Assembly (NCBI RefSeq): GCF_003688595.1 | Contig: NZ_RCWT01000012.1 | Location: forward strand, 1 to 64,000 | Length of the DNA: 64,000 nucleotides | Direction: 5' to 3' | Source of the DNA: Sphingomonas sp. PP-F2F-G114-C0414 | Lineage (GTDB): Bacteria; Pseudomonadota; Alphaproteobacteria; Sphingomonadales; Sphingomonadaceae | Part shown: one piece after another, positions 53,130 to 60,992 of the stretch | How positions within the stretch are numbered: the first letter of the stretch is position 1 | Layout of the letters: each line of letters opens with the position of its first letter | The notes under the pieces: generated by a model | The model's input: only the letters and a program-made list of their open reading frames with translations | What the model was told of the DNA's origin: nothing | Database searches by the model: none | Program-made: the position numbers and the translations under genes

Positions 53130-54447
53130 ACTGGAGATCCCCGGCGATCGCAGCCCCCCGCGGCGCGCGCAGATGCTCGGCTATGCCAGCGGCAATTTCG
53201 GCAAGAACGTCCTCGCCTCGACGATGGACTTCTTCCTGCTGTTCATCCTGACCGAGCGCTGGGGCATATCGCCCGCGGCGGCCGGGCTGGTGGTGATGAT
53301 CGGCCTCGTCTGGGACGGCGTCTGCGATCCTCTGCTCGGGCGGCTCGTCGATCGGTCCGCCGACCGGCTCGGCGCGTACCGTCGCATGTTGTTCGTCGGT
53401 GCACCGGTCGTCGGCATCTTCTTCGCGATCTTCTTCCTGCGGCCGGGTGCACCGGGATCGCTAGGGCACCACGAGATCATGGTGTGGGCGATCACGATCG
53501 TGCTGCTGTTCCGCAGCGCGTATTCGGTCTGCGACGTCGCGCACAACGCGCTGATGATGCAGCTGACCCGGACGCCGGGCGCCGCCACGACGGTGTCCGG
53601 TCTGCGCTACATGTTCAGCTGCTGCGGGACGCTGGCGGTCGCGTACTGCGCGCCGGCGTTCGTCGATCCGGATCGCGACGGTGGGCACGCGCTGGTCGTC
53701 GTCGCAGGCCTTGCCGCGGTCGCCTATGTCCTCACGCTGTGGCTGTCGGCCGCCGCCGCGCCCCGATCGACGCCCATGAGCACACACGCGCAGAACGGAT
53801 CGTTCGCGTGGATCGTCGGCAACCGGCCGCTGCTCATGCTGCTCGCGCTGGCGTTGGCGCAGGCGCTGACATTGCCGGTCCTGGCGCGATCGGTCGCCTA
53901 TATCGGCAAGGGCGTGATCCATGACGCGGGGTGGACGGGCCGCGCGCTGGCGACGTTGGCACTGGCGCAGCTCGTCACGCTGCCGGGCTGGATGGCGCTC
54001 GCCCGCCGACGCGAACGCCGCGTGGTGCTCCGGTTCGCGCTGGTCGCGATTGCGGTCGGCCTGGGCATATTCGCCGCGGGGCCGGCGACGATGATCGCGG
54101 GGATCGCGGTGTTCGGGGCGGGTAATGCCGGGTTGCAGATGATGATCTGGATCCTGCTCGCCGATGCAGTCGATCACGGCGAGCGTCGCACCGGCGTCCG
54201 TCTCGAGGGACTGCCGGTGGCGCTGCTGCTGCTGACGTTGAAGGTCGGCGGCGGCCTGAGCGGCGCGTTGCTCGGTCGCGGGCTGTCGGCGATCGGCTGG
54301 ACCGTCGGGCAGCCGCTGGTCCAGGAGAGCCGCGACCTCCTGTTGACGATGGCGTGGTCGATTCCGCTGGTCGGCGCGCTGGCGGGGCTTGCCATCGTGC
54401 TCGGGTCGACACCCGCGCGGCTCAACCGCCCCGCAGCAATCGCATGA
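53107..54447 (+). CDS. GPH-family sugar:cation symporter
   Basis: A 446-residue transporter of the glycoside-pentoside-hexuronide family (MelB/GPH), with 12 predicted helices. Signatures are SMDFFLLFILTE-like first helix text (ASTMDFFLLFILTERWG), the cytoplasmic loop VWDGVCDPLLGRLVDR containing the family Asp residues, and VCDVAHNALMMQLT. It should import mannose or a small mannoside released by GH92. The ATG at 53107 lies 23 bases inside the end of the GH92 gene, so it is the last gene of the ROK-controlled operon. Its 3' end overlaps the convergent cupin gene by 26 bases. Confidence 0.82.
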   Translation: MDTAAATRLEIPGDRSPPRRAQMLGYASGNFGKNVLASTMDFFLLFILTERWGISPAAAGLVVMIGLVWDGVCDPLLGRLVDRSADRLGAYRRMLFVGAPVVGIFFAIFFLRPGAPGSLGHHEIMVWAITIVLLFRSAYSVCDVAHNALMMQLTRTPGAATTVSGLRYMFSCCGTLAVAYCAPAFVDPDRDGGHALVVVAGLAAVAYVLTLWLSAAAAPRSTPMSTHAQNGSFAWIVGNRPLLMLLALALAQALTLPVLARSVAYIGKGVIHDAGWTGRALATLALAQLVTLPGWMALARRRERRVVLRFALVAIAVGLGIFAAGPATMIAGIAVFGAGNAGLQMMIWILLADAVDHGERRTGVRLEGLPVALLLLTLKVGGGLSGALLGRGLSAIGWTVGQPLVQESRDLLLTMAWSIPLVGALAGLAIVLGSTPARLNRPAAIA

Positions 54448-55417
54448 CGAGCGCGCGGATGCGGCCCTGATTTTCCTTGGTCGCGCCCAATATGCCGTGC
54501 CGCTCCGGGGGCAGGAACGCGAGCGGATGGCCGTCGGGACGAAAGACGTAGTGATCGAACCATGCGCGCCACGCCGCGCGCTCAGCCGGCGGACGCTCGG
54601 CGATCGCGGTGAGCGCAAGCAGCATCGCTGTATAGGGTTGGTCGGGGCCGGCCGCGAACCCGTCCCACCAGAAATTGACAAGCACGTTGACGTCGCCCGT
54701 CGCCTCGACCTGGTGCCACCAGAGCTTAGGCACGTACAACGCATCCCCCGGCTCTAGATCGAACACGCGCGCGCGATGTCTTGCCTGCTCGAAGCGGGGG
54801 AAGCGCGGGTCGCCCGCCGCGCTGCCGACCGCCAGCGCGATCGGCTGGCCCGCCAGCGTATGATCGATCGGCCCGACATAGAGATCGCCGATCGCGTCGG
54901 GCGGAAACAGCGTGAAGCGGCGGCGTCCGGCCGCGACGCACGCGACATTGTCCATCGTGTCGTAATGGCAGGCGACGGTCGAGGCATGGCCGATCCAGAT
55001 CCGCGGCAACACCTCGGGCGGGACGAACGGCAGCCGGGTCATCTGCTCGACGCCGGGAAAGAACGTCTCCGCGGTGAGCGAGCCCATATACATGCTGGCG
55101 TGCCCCGGCTCGCCCGCGGTGTCGAGTATCCGCGCCAGCGCGTCGCGGAACGGCATCGTCGAGCGGGTGAAGTTGAAGCCCGCCATCGTCGCGTCGTAGT
55201 GGTAGCGTGCGCCGATCGCGGGTTCGCCAACGAACACCTCTGCAGAGGCTCCCGTCTCCAGCCGCAGCAACTCGTCGGCGACCCCCTGCACCCCGCCCCC
55301 GGCCAGCAAAGGCCACGCGCGCGCCGCGCCGCGCATCAGCGCCGGCTGGCCCGGCGTCATGACCTCCGCGCGAAACCGTTCGGGATCGGTCATTGCATCG
55401 GCGAGCGTATCGCTCAC
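54422..55417 (-). CDS. Cupin-like (JmjC-fold) Fe(II)/2-oxoglutarate-type protein
   Basis: A 331-residue protein of the cupin_8/JmjC-like group. The iron site is visible as HxD (VACHYDTMDN) and the distal His in PKLWWHQVEA. Such proteins hydroxylate proteins or small molecules using 2-oxoglutarate, but members next to TBDRs are uncharacterised. It begins at a GTG overlapping the SapC stop codon (GTGA); an ATG eight codons later is an alternative. This pairing of SapC, cupin, TBDR and tryptophan halogenase recurs in sphingomonads and caulobacters, suggesting that they modify or process something taken up or displayed by the receptor. Confidence 0.8.
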   Translation of the reverse strand: MSDTLADAMTDPERFRAEVMTPGQPALMRGAARAWPLLAGGGVQGVADELLRLETGASAEVFVGEPAIGARYHYDATMAGFNFTRSTMPFRDALARILDTAGEPGHASMYMGSLTAETFFPGVEQMTRLPFVPPEVLPRIWIGHASTVACHYDTMDNVACVAAGRRRFTLFPPDAIGDLYVGPIDHTLAGQPIALAVGSAAGDPRFPRFEQARHRARVFDLEPGDALYVPKLWWHQVEATGDVNVLVNFWWDGFAAGPDQPYTAMLLALTAIAERPPAERAAWRAWFDHYVFRPDGHPLAFLPPERHGILGATKENQGRIRALVMRLLRGG

Positions 55418-56100
55418 GCGCGCCCGTCCGACAGTCGCGCGTTGCGGATCCGACCGAGCGTGCGGATGTGCCGAAGCGAGCCGGTCTGCGCATAGGCGAG
55501 TTGCAGATCGCTTGCGCGGAAGAGGTCGAGCACCGCGGCATCGGGCAAGGCGTGGAGCGCGTCGAGGCTGATCGTGTACAGTCCATCGAGCCGCAGCCGA
55601 TTGCCATCGTCGAAATCGAGCGTGACGTCGATCGGCTCCAACAGGCCGTGCGCCAGGAACCGCTTGATCGCGTCGTCGGTCGCCGGGATGCCCTCCTGCA
55701 GCGTGTGCAGCGCCTGTTGCACGCGCTTCAACGCCAGCGTGGGCTCGCCGTCGATCTCGAACAGTGCCTCACCCCGTGCAGCCGCGAAGCCGGCATGCTC
55801 GCGGTCGATCACAATCTGGCCGTCGTTGACGAAGAACCCCTGGCGTTCCAGATCGGCAGGGCGGTAGTCCGGAAGCGCACCCTCGACCGTCAGCAGGTTG
55901 TCGCCCGGCTCCAGTCCCATCACCACGCCAGCATAGAACGCGCCCGTTTCGGGATGCTTGGTGAACAGGATGGGATAATAGGGTGCAGCGCGTGGAAACT
56001 CGTCGGCGACGATCTGCGCGAAATGCCAGGTCGCATCACAGGCGCGCGAGACACGCAGCGCCGCATGCTGTTCGCGGTTCAACATTTCCCATGTCGGCAT
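55414..56100 (-). CDS. SapC family protein
   Basis: A 228-residue SapC-like protein, starting MPTWEMLNREQHAALRVS and showing the family middle (EFPRAAPYYPILFTKHPETG, residues 34-53) and the C-terminal YTISLDALHALPDAAVLDLF segment. SapC was named from the Campylobacter S-layer locus, but most members, including those next to TBDRs, have no known function. No signal peptide is seen. It is the first gene of a two-gene operon with the cupin protein and is divergent from the TBDR gene, with the shared 240-base control region carrying a LacI-type operator. Confidence 0.85.
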   Translation of the reverse strand: MPTWEMLNREQHAALRVSRACDATWHFAQIVADEFPRAAPYYPILFTKHPETGAFYAGVVMGLEPGDNLLTVEGALPDYRPADLERQGFFVNDGQIVIDREHAGFAAARGEALFEIDGEPTLALKRVQQALHTLQEGIPATDDAIKRFLAHGLLEPIDVTLDFDDGNRLRLDGLYTISLDALHALPDAAVLDLFRASDLQLAYAQTGSLRHIRTLGRIRNARLSDGRA

Positions 56101-56201
56101 CCGATCCTCCTGCGCGCGCGACTTTGGTTCGCGCGTCTACAGTCGAACTCGCACACCCGCCTATCCTTGCAAAGGGCCTTCGCATTCACTCCTACAAGAG
56201 C

Positions 56202-56240
56202 TTGCAATGGTTGCGACTTGGCGTATTGTGAGCGCTACCG
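56202..56240 (+). promoter_or_regulatory. TBDR promoter with overlapping LacI-type operator
   Basis: TTGCAA (56202-56207) and TATTGT (56224-56229) form a sigma-70-like promoter with a 16-base spacer, about 100 bases before the receptor gene. Overlapping the -10 box and start point, TGTGAGCGCTACCG (56227-56240) contains a central AGCGCT palindrome and matches the reverse complement of the 6740 operator at 11 of 14 positions. No LacI gene is next to this locus within the window. Confidence 0.5.
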
Positions 56241-56339
56241 TGATGGTGTGGGTCGGGTATCCGACTCAACGCATCGCGCAAGATATTGCCGGATAGCCCC
56301 TCGATAAGGGGCACGCGGCGTCGTTGAGGGGATGTTGAA

Positions 56340-59339
56340 ATGACTCTGGATACCCGTTCGATACTCGGCGACCGCGGACGTGCGCGTCGGGCCCGTGCGC
56401 TGGCGTGCGCGAGCAGCATGGCCGCGCTCGCCTGGGCATCGCCCGCGCTGGCGCAGGACCAGACCAATCTTCAGAATGCGACGACCGATCGCCCTGCCGC
56501 CGTGCAGCCTGCCGTACCCGCCACTGCCAACACGACGACTGCGACCGAAGCGGGCCAGCCGCAGGATCTCACGACCGCGCAGGACGCGTCGCAGGGTAAC
56601 ACCACGGGCGACGACATCGTCGTGGTCGGTCTGCGCGGATCGCTCCAGCGCAACCTCGACCTCAAGCGCACCTCGTCGGGCATCGTCGACGTCATCTCTG
56701 CCGAAGACATCGGCAAGTTCCCCGACTCGAACGTCGCTGCATCGCTCCAGCGCCTGCCTGGCGTCTCGATCCAGCGCTCGGGATCGCGCGGCGAGCCGAC
56801 CGGGATCACGGTCCGCGGTTTCGGCGGCGATTTCAACACCACGCTGTACGATGGTCGCCGCATCTCGACCGCGACCGGCGGCCGCCAGATCGACTTCAGC
56901 ACCGTCGGCGTCGATTTCATCGGCCAGCTGAGCGTACTCAAGACCCCGGACGTCTCGCTCGCGTCGAGCTCGATCGGCGCGACCGTCAACATCGCCTTCC
57001 CGAACCCGTTCGATCACCCCGGTTTCCGCGTCGCGACGACCGCGTCGGGCTCGATCCAGGATCGCGCGAGCAGGATCGTGCCGACCGGCGGTCTGCTGGT
57101 CAGCACTACCACCGCCGACGGCAAGTTCGGCGTGCTGGCGGACGTTATCTACACCCGTCGTGATACCGATACCAATCGCGTCTACGTCTCGGGTTGGCCG
57201 GGCGGCAATTTCGCCCCCTGCCAGCTGACTGCGGCGTGCACGACTGCGCAGGCGGCAAACAAGACGTTGCCCGGCTGGTTCCCGCAGCAATATGGCGCGG
57301 AGCAGCAGCGGGTGCAGGACGAGCGCGTCGATGCGCGCATCTCGCTGCAATATCATCCAACCGACGATCTGATGGTGACGCTCGATAACAATTTCTCGCG
57401 CCAGACCATCACGCAGGAGAATTACGCATTCGGCGTATGGTTCAACCAGGGCGATCTGCGCAATGTGACGCTCGACAAGAACGGTACCGCGACCGACTTT
57501 ACGCAGGTCGGCACGCCGACCGACTTCACCGCCGCGCTCAACAAGCAGATCCTGCAGACCAACCAGACCGGCCTCAACGTCAAGTACGACGCGACCGAGA
57601 ACCTCACGCTCGAAGCCGATGGCGCCTATGCCAAGAGCTGGCTGAACCCGGGCAACGTGATCGGCAGCCGCAACGGCGACATCGGTTATGGCGGCAACCT
57701 GGGCAATACGCTGCGTTTCAACGTCGATGGCGACAGCAAGAATTCCTTCCCGTCGATCAGCAATTTCGGTCCCGCCGGCGATGCCGCGAACTGGGCCAAT
57801 CCTGCGCTGATCGGCTCGCACGTCACGGTCAACCAGACGCAGCACAATACCGATCAGCTGTTCCAGTTTCGCGGCAACGCCACCTGGAAGCAGGATAATC
57901 TGACGCTGAAGGCGGGTGGCCAATATTACCAGGACACCTTCAACTTCCGCAACCAGAGCACCTTCACGAACAATTTCTGGCAGGCCTATGCCGGCTATGG
58001 CGGGCCGTCGGGTCGTGATACCGGGATCTCGCCGCTGCCCGCCAATCTGTATAAGGGCTCGGTCAGCCTCAACAACTTCATCCCCGGGTTCAACGGCAGC
58101 CTGCCGCCGTCGGTCTTCGTGTTCAGCCCGGTCGCGTATCAGAATTACCTGAGCAGTCTCGGCAATCCGCAGACGCAGAACATCCCGGGCTATAACTATG
58201 CCGGCGTGAACGGCTTTACCGGCGCATTCGACGAGGCGGTCGATCCGGGCAGCGTCCTGCGCGTCCAGGAAAAGACGTGGTCGCTCTATGTCAGCGCCAA
58301 CTTCAAGACCGAAGTCGGCGGCCTGCCGTTCACCTTCAACGCGGGCGTCCGCAACGAGGTGACCAATCTCAACGCGACCGGTCAGGGACGCCTGCCGACC
58401 TCGATCGTCACGAGCGCGGCGGATCCGACGCTGCTGAGCATCCCGACCTACACCGAAATCCAGGCGGTCAATAACAAGAGCTCGTATTCCTACCTGTTGC
58501 CGAGCGTCGACATGAAGCTCGAGTTGACCGACAAGCTGGTACTGCGGGCAGATGCGTCGCGGACGCTGACCCGTCCGGCGCTCAACCTGCTGACGCCGGT
58601 CCTCAACGTCGGCAACGGCCAGCGCGTCGGAGCCTTGTCGGCGGCGGGCGGCAACCCGAATTTGAAACCGTATCTCGCGGACAATTTCGATCTGGGTGCG
58701 GAATGGTATTATCGCCGCAACTCGTATCTGTCGGTCAACTTCTTCCTGAAGAACGTCAGCAACTTCATCATCGGCGGCGTGACGCGGCAGACGATCAACG
58801 GAGTGGTCGATCCGACCACCGGCCAACCCGCATCGTTCGCGGTATCGCAGCAGATCAACGGTCCGAATGCGACGGTCCGCGGCGTCGAGCTGGCGTGGCA
58901 GCAGGTGTTCGGCGACACCGGGTTCGGCTTCCAGGCCAACGCGACGTTCGTGAACACCAACCGTCCGTACGATGACAAGAACATCACCCAGTCGGGCTTC
59001 GCGGTGACGGGGCTCGCCAACTCGGCGAACTTCGTCGGCTTCTACGACAAGAGCGGTTTCCAGTTCCGTGCGGCGGCCAACTGGCGCGACAAGTATCTCC
59101 TCCAATTCGGGCAGAACCAGAATACCGGTTCGTTCGGTGCGGAGCCGACCTTCGTCAACCAGAGCTTCCAGGTCGATCTGACGAGCAGCTACGACATCAC
59201 CAAGAATTTCAGCATTTTCGGTGAGGCGCTGAACGTCAACAACAACCAGCAGAGCACGCATGGTCGCTACAGCAACCAGCTGCTCGACGTGTTCGATTAC
59301 GGTCGCCGCTACACGCTGGGCGCGCGCTTCCGCTTCTGA
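56340..59339 (+). CDS. TonB-dependent receptor beside SapC/cupin/halogenase genes
   Basis: A 999-residue outer-membrane receptor. A signal peptide (ACASSMAALAWASPALAQD) is followed by a Thr/Ala-rich linker, a TonB-box region (DDIVVVGLRGSL), the plug (AEDIGKFPDSNVAASLQRLPG and GITVRGFGGDFNTTLYDGRR), and a barrel ending RRYTLGARFRF. It shares the 'EDIGKFPD' plug subgroup with the receptor at 37917-41117. It likely imports the oligosaccharide that the downstream esterase and GH43 act on. A LacI-type operator lies over its promoter. A strong intrinsic terminator follows its stop codon (59351-59386), so the halogenase downstream probably has its own promoter or is expressed by read-through. Confidence 0.92.
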   Translation: MTLDTRSILGDRGRARRARALACASSMAALAWASPALAQDQTNLQNATTDRPAAVQPAVPATANTTTATEAGQPQDLTTAQDASQGNTTGDDIVVVGLRGSLQRNLDLKRTSSGIVDVISAEDIGKFPDSNVAASLQRLPGVSIQRSGSRGEPTGITVRGFGGDFNTTLYDGRRISTATGGRQIDFSTVGVDFIGQLSVLKTPDVSLASSSIGATVNIAFPNPFDHPGFRVATTASGSIQDRASRIVPTGGLLVSTTTADGKFGVLADVIYTRRDTDTNRVYVSGWPGGNFAPCQLTAACTTAQAANKTLPGWFPQQYGAEQQRVQDERVDARISLQYHPTDDLMVTLDNNFSRQTITQENYAFGVWFNQGDLRNVTLDKNGTATDFTQVGTPTDFTAALNKQILQTNQTGLNVKYDATENLTLEADGAYAKSWLNPGNVIGSRNGDIGYGGNLGNTLRFNVDGDSKNSFPSISNFGPAGDAANWANPALIGSHVTVNQTQHNTDQLFQFRGNATWKQDNLTLKAGGQYYQDTFNFRNQSTFTNNFWQAYAGYGGPSGRDTGISPLPANLYKGSVSLNNFIPGFNGSLPPSVFVFSPVAYQNYLSSLGNPQTQNIPGYNYAGVNGFTGAFDEAVDPGSVLRVQEKTWSLYVSANFKTEVGGLPFTFNAGVRNEVTNLNATGQGRLPTSIVTSAADPTLLSIPTYTEIQAVNNKSSYSYLLPSVDMKLELTDKLVLRADASRTLTRPALNLLTPVLNVGNGQRVGALSAAGGNPNLKPYLADNFDLGAEWYYRRNSYLSVNFFLKNVSNFIIGGVTRQTINGVVDPTTGQPASFAVSQQINGPNATVRGVELAWQQVFGDTGFGFQANATFVNTNRPYDDKNITQSGFAVTGLANSANFVGFYDKSGFQFRAAANWRDKYLLQFGQNQNTGSFGAEPTFVNQSFQVDLTSSYDITKNFSIFGEALNVNNNQQSTHGRYSNQLLDVFDYGRRYTLGARFRF

Positions 59340-59350
59340 GCTCTCCCCCC

Positions 59351-59386
59351 TGGCGGAGCATGACGATGTTGTGCTCCGCCATTTTT
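59351..59386 (+). terminator. Rho-independent terminator after the TBDR gene
   Basis: A perfect 10-bp stem (TGGCGGAGCA at 59351-59360 and its complement at 59372-59381) with an 11-base loop is followed at once by TTTTT (59382-59386). It sits 11 bases after the receptor stop codon and 16 bases before the halogenase start. Confidence 0.8.
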
Positions 59387-59401
59387 CGAATACGCTGACC
59401 C

Positions 59402-60943
59402 ATGCACCAGATCAGAAACATCGTCATCGTCGGAGGGGGTACGGCCGGTTGGCTGACCGCGGGCGTGATCGCCGCGCGGCACAAGGGCCAGCGCGAGCAC
59501 GGCTTCACCGTGACGCTGGTCGAATCGCCCAACATCCCGACCATCGGCGTCGGCGAGGGCACGTGGCCGACGCTGCGCGCGACATTGCGCAAGATGGGCG
59601 TGTCGGAAACCGAGCTGTTCCGCCACTGCAACGCCGCGTTCAAACAGGGCGCGCGGTTCAACCGCTGGACCACCGGCGCGGTCGATGATGGCTATTACCA
59701 CCCGCTGATGCTCCCGCAGCAGTTCGGTGCGGTAAACCTCGCGCCGCACTGGCTGGCCGAGGATGGCGCCGACAGTTTCTGCGACGCGGTCACGCCGCAG
59801 GGACGGATCTGCGACGAGGGCCTTGCCCCCAAAACGATGGCGACGCCCGAATTCGACGGGGTCGCGAACTACGCCTATCATCTCGACGCGGGGAAATTCT
59901 CGCATTTCCTGCAACGCCATTGCTGCGACACGCTCGGCGTCCGCCATGTCCTGGCCGACGTCACCGAGGTCATCCTCGACGAGACCGGCGATATCGCGCG
60001 CGTCGAGACCGCACAGGGCGTGTCGATCGAGGGCGACCTGTTCGTCGACTGCACCGGATTTGCCGCGCGACTGATCGGTGACGCGATGGGCGTGTCGTTC
60101 CGAAGCTGCACCGACACGCTGTTCTGCGACACTGCGCTCGCCGTCCAGCTGCCGTACGAGCGACCCGACGATCCGATCGCCAGCCACACCATCTCCACCG
60201 CGCAGTCCGCCGGCTGGATCTGGGATATCGGCCTGCCCCACCGCCGCGGCGTCGGGCATGTCTTCTCCAGCAGCCATATCGACGTCGACACCGCCGAGCA
60301 GGAACTGCGCGCGTACCTCGGTCCGGCAGGGAAAGACCTGCCCGTCCGGAAACTCTCGATCCGTGCCGGCCACCGCGAAACATTCTGGAAGGGCAATTGC
60401 GTCGCGGTCGGGCTCGCCGCCGGGTTCCTCGAACCGCTCGAGGCGTCGGCGATCGTCCTGATCGAACTGTCCGCCAAGATGATCGCCGAGCAGATGCCCG
60501 TCTGTCGCGAGGTGATGGGCGTCGTCGCCAACCGCTTCAATGAGACGACGACCTATCGCTGGGGCCGGATCATCGATTTCCTCAAGCTGCATTACACGCT
60601 GACCAAACGGACCGACACCGACTTCTGGCGCGACAATGTGCGGCCCGAGTCAATCCCCGACAGGCTGCGCGGGCTGATGGAGCTGTGGCAATATCAGTCG
60701 CCGTGGATCCATGACGAGTTCGATCGCGCCGAGGAGGTCTTCCCGTCGGCCAGCTATCAATACGTGCTCTACGGCATGGGCGCGCGCACCGCGGTGATGC
60801 CCGGCACGATCGAGGCGGACGCCGAACTGGCGCGCCGCGCGCGACGCGAGAACCACGTCCAGACGCAGCGCATGATGAGCAGCCTGCCCGGTCACCGCGA
60901 CCTGATCGACCGCATCGTCAAGCACGGGCTCCAGCCGATCTAA
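59402..60943 (+). CDS. FADH2-dependent tryptophan halogenase-like protein
   Basis: A 513-residue flavin-dependent halogenase relative. The FAD-binding GxGxxG appears as GGGTAGW (residues 11-17), the halogenase signature WxWxIP as WIWDIGLP, and the catalytic lysine of PrnA-type enzymes as Lys81 in AFKQGARF. The C-terminal part includes the ETTTYRWGRIIDFLKLHY helix of the family. True substrates of the many sphingomonad copies beside TBDRs are unknown; some prefer indoles. It would need a separate flavin reductase, not encoded here. It starts only 16 bases after the terminator. Confidence 0.88.
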   Translation: MHQIRNIVIVGGGTAGWLTAGVIAARHKGQREHGFTVTLVESPNIPTIGVGEGTWPTLRATLRKMGVSETELFRHCNAAFKQGARFNRWTTGAVDDGYYHPLMLPQQFGAVNLAPHWLAEDGADSFCDAVTPQGRICDEGLAPKTMATPEFDGVANYAYHLDAGKFSHFLQRHCCDTLGVRHVLADVTEVILDETGDIARVETAQGVSIEGDLFVDCTGFAARLIGDAMGVSFRSCTDTLFCDTALAVQLPYERPDDPIASHTISTAQSAGWIWDIGLPHRRGVGHVFSSSHIDVDTAEQELRAYLGPAGKDLPVRKLSIRAGHRETFWKGNCVAVGLAAGFLEPLEASAIVLIELSAKMIAEQMPVCREVMGVVANRFNETTTYRWGRIIDFLKLHYTLTKRTDTDFWRDNVRPESIPDRLRGLMELWQYQSPWIHDEFDRAEEVFPSASYQYVLYGMGARTAVMPGTIEADAELARRARRENHVQTQRMMSSLPGHRDLIDRIVKHGLQPI

Positions 60944-60992
60944 GCCGCCCCGTCGATCCCTGTTCGATCCGAACCTCAAGGAAAACGATCCG

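Noticed and set aside
56235..59261. 1008-codon minus-strand open frame antisense to the fourth TBDR gene
   Set aside because: It overlaps the promoter and the whole receptor; no motif or start signal supports it.
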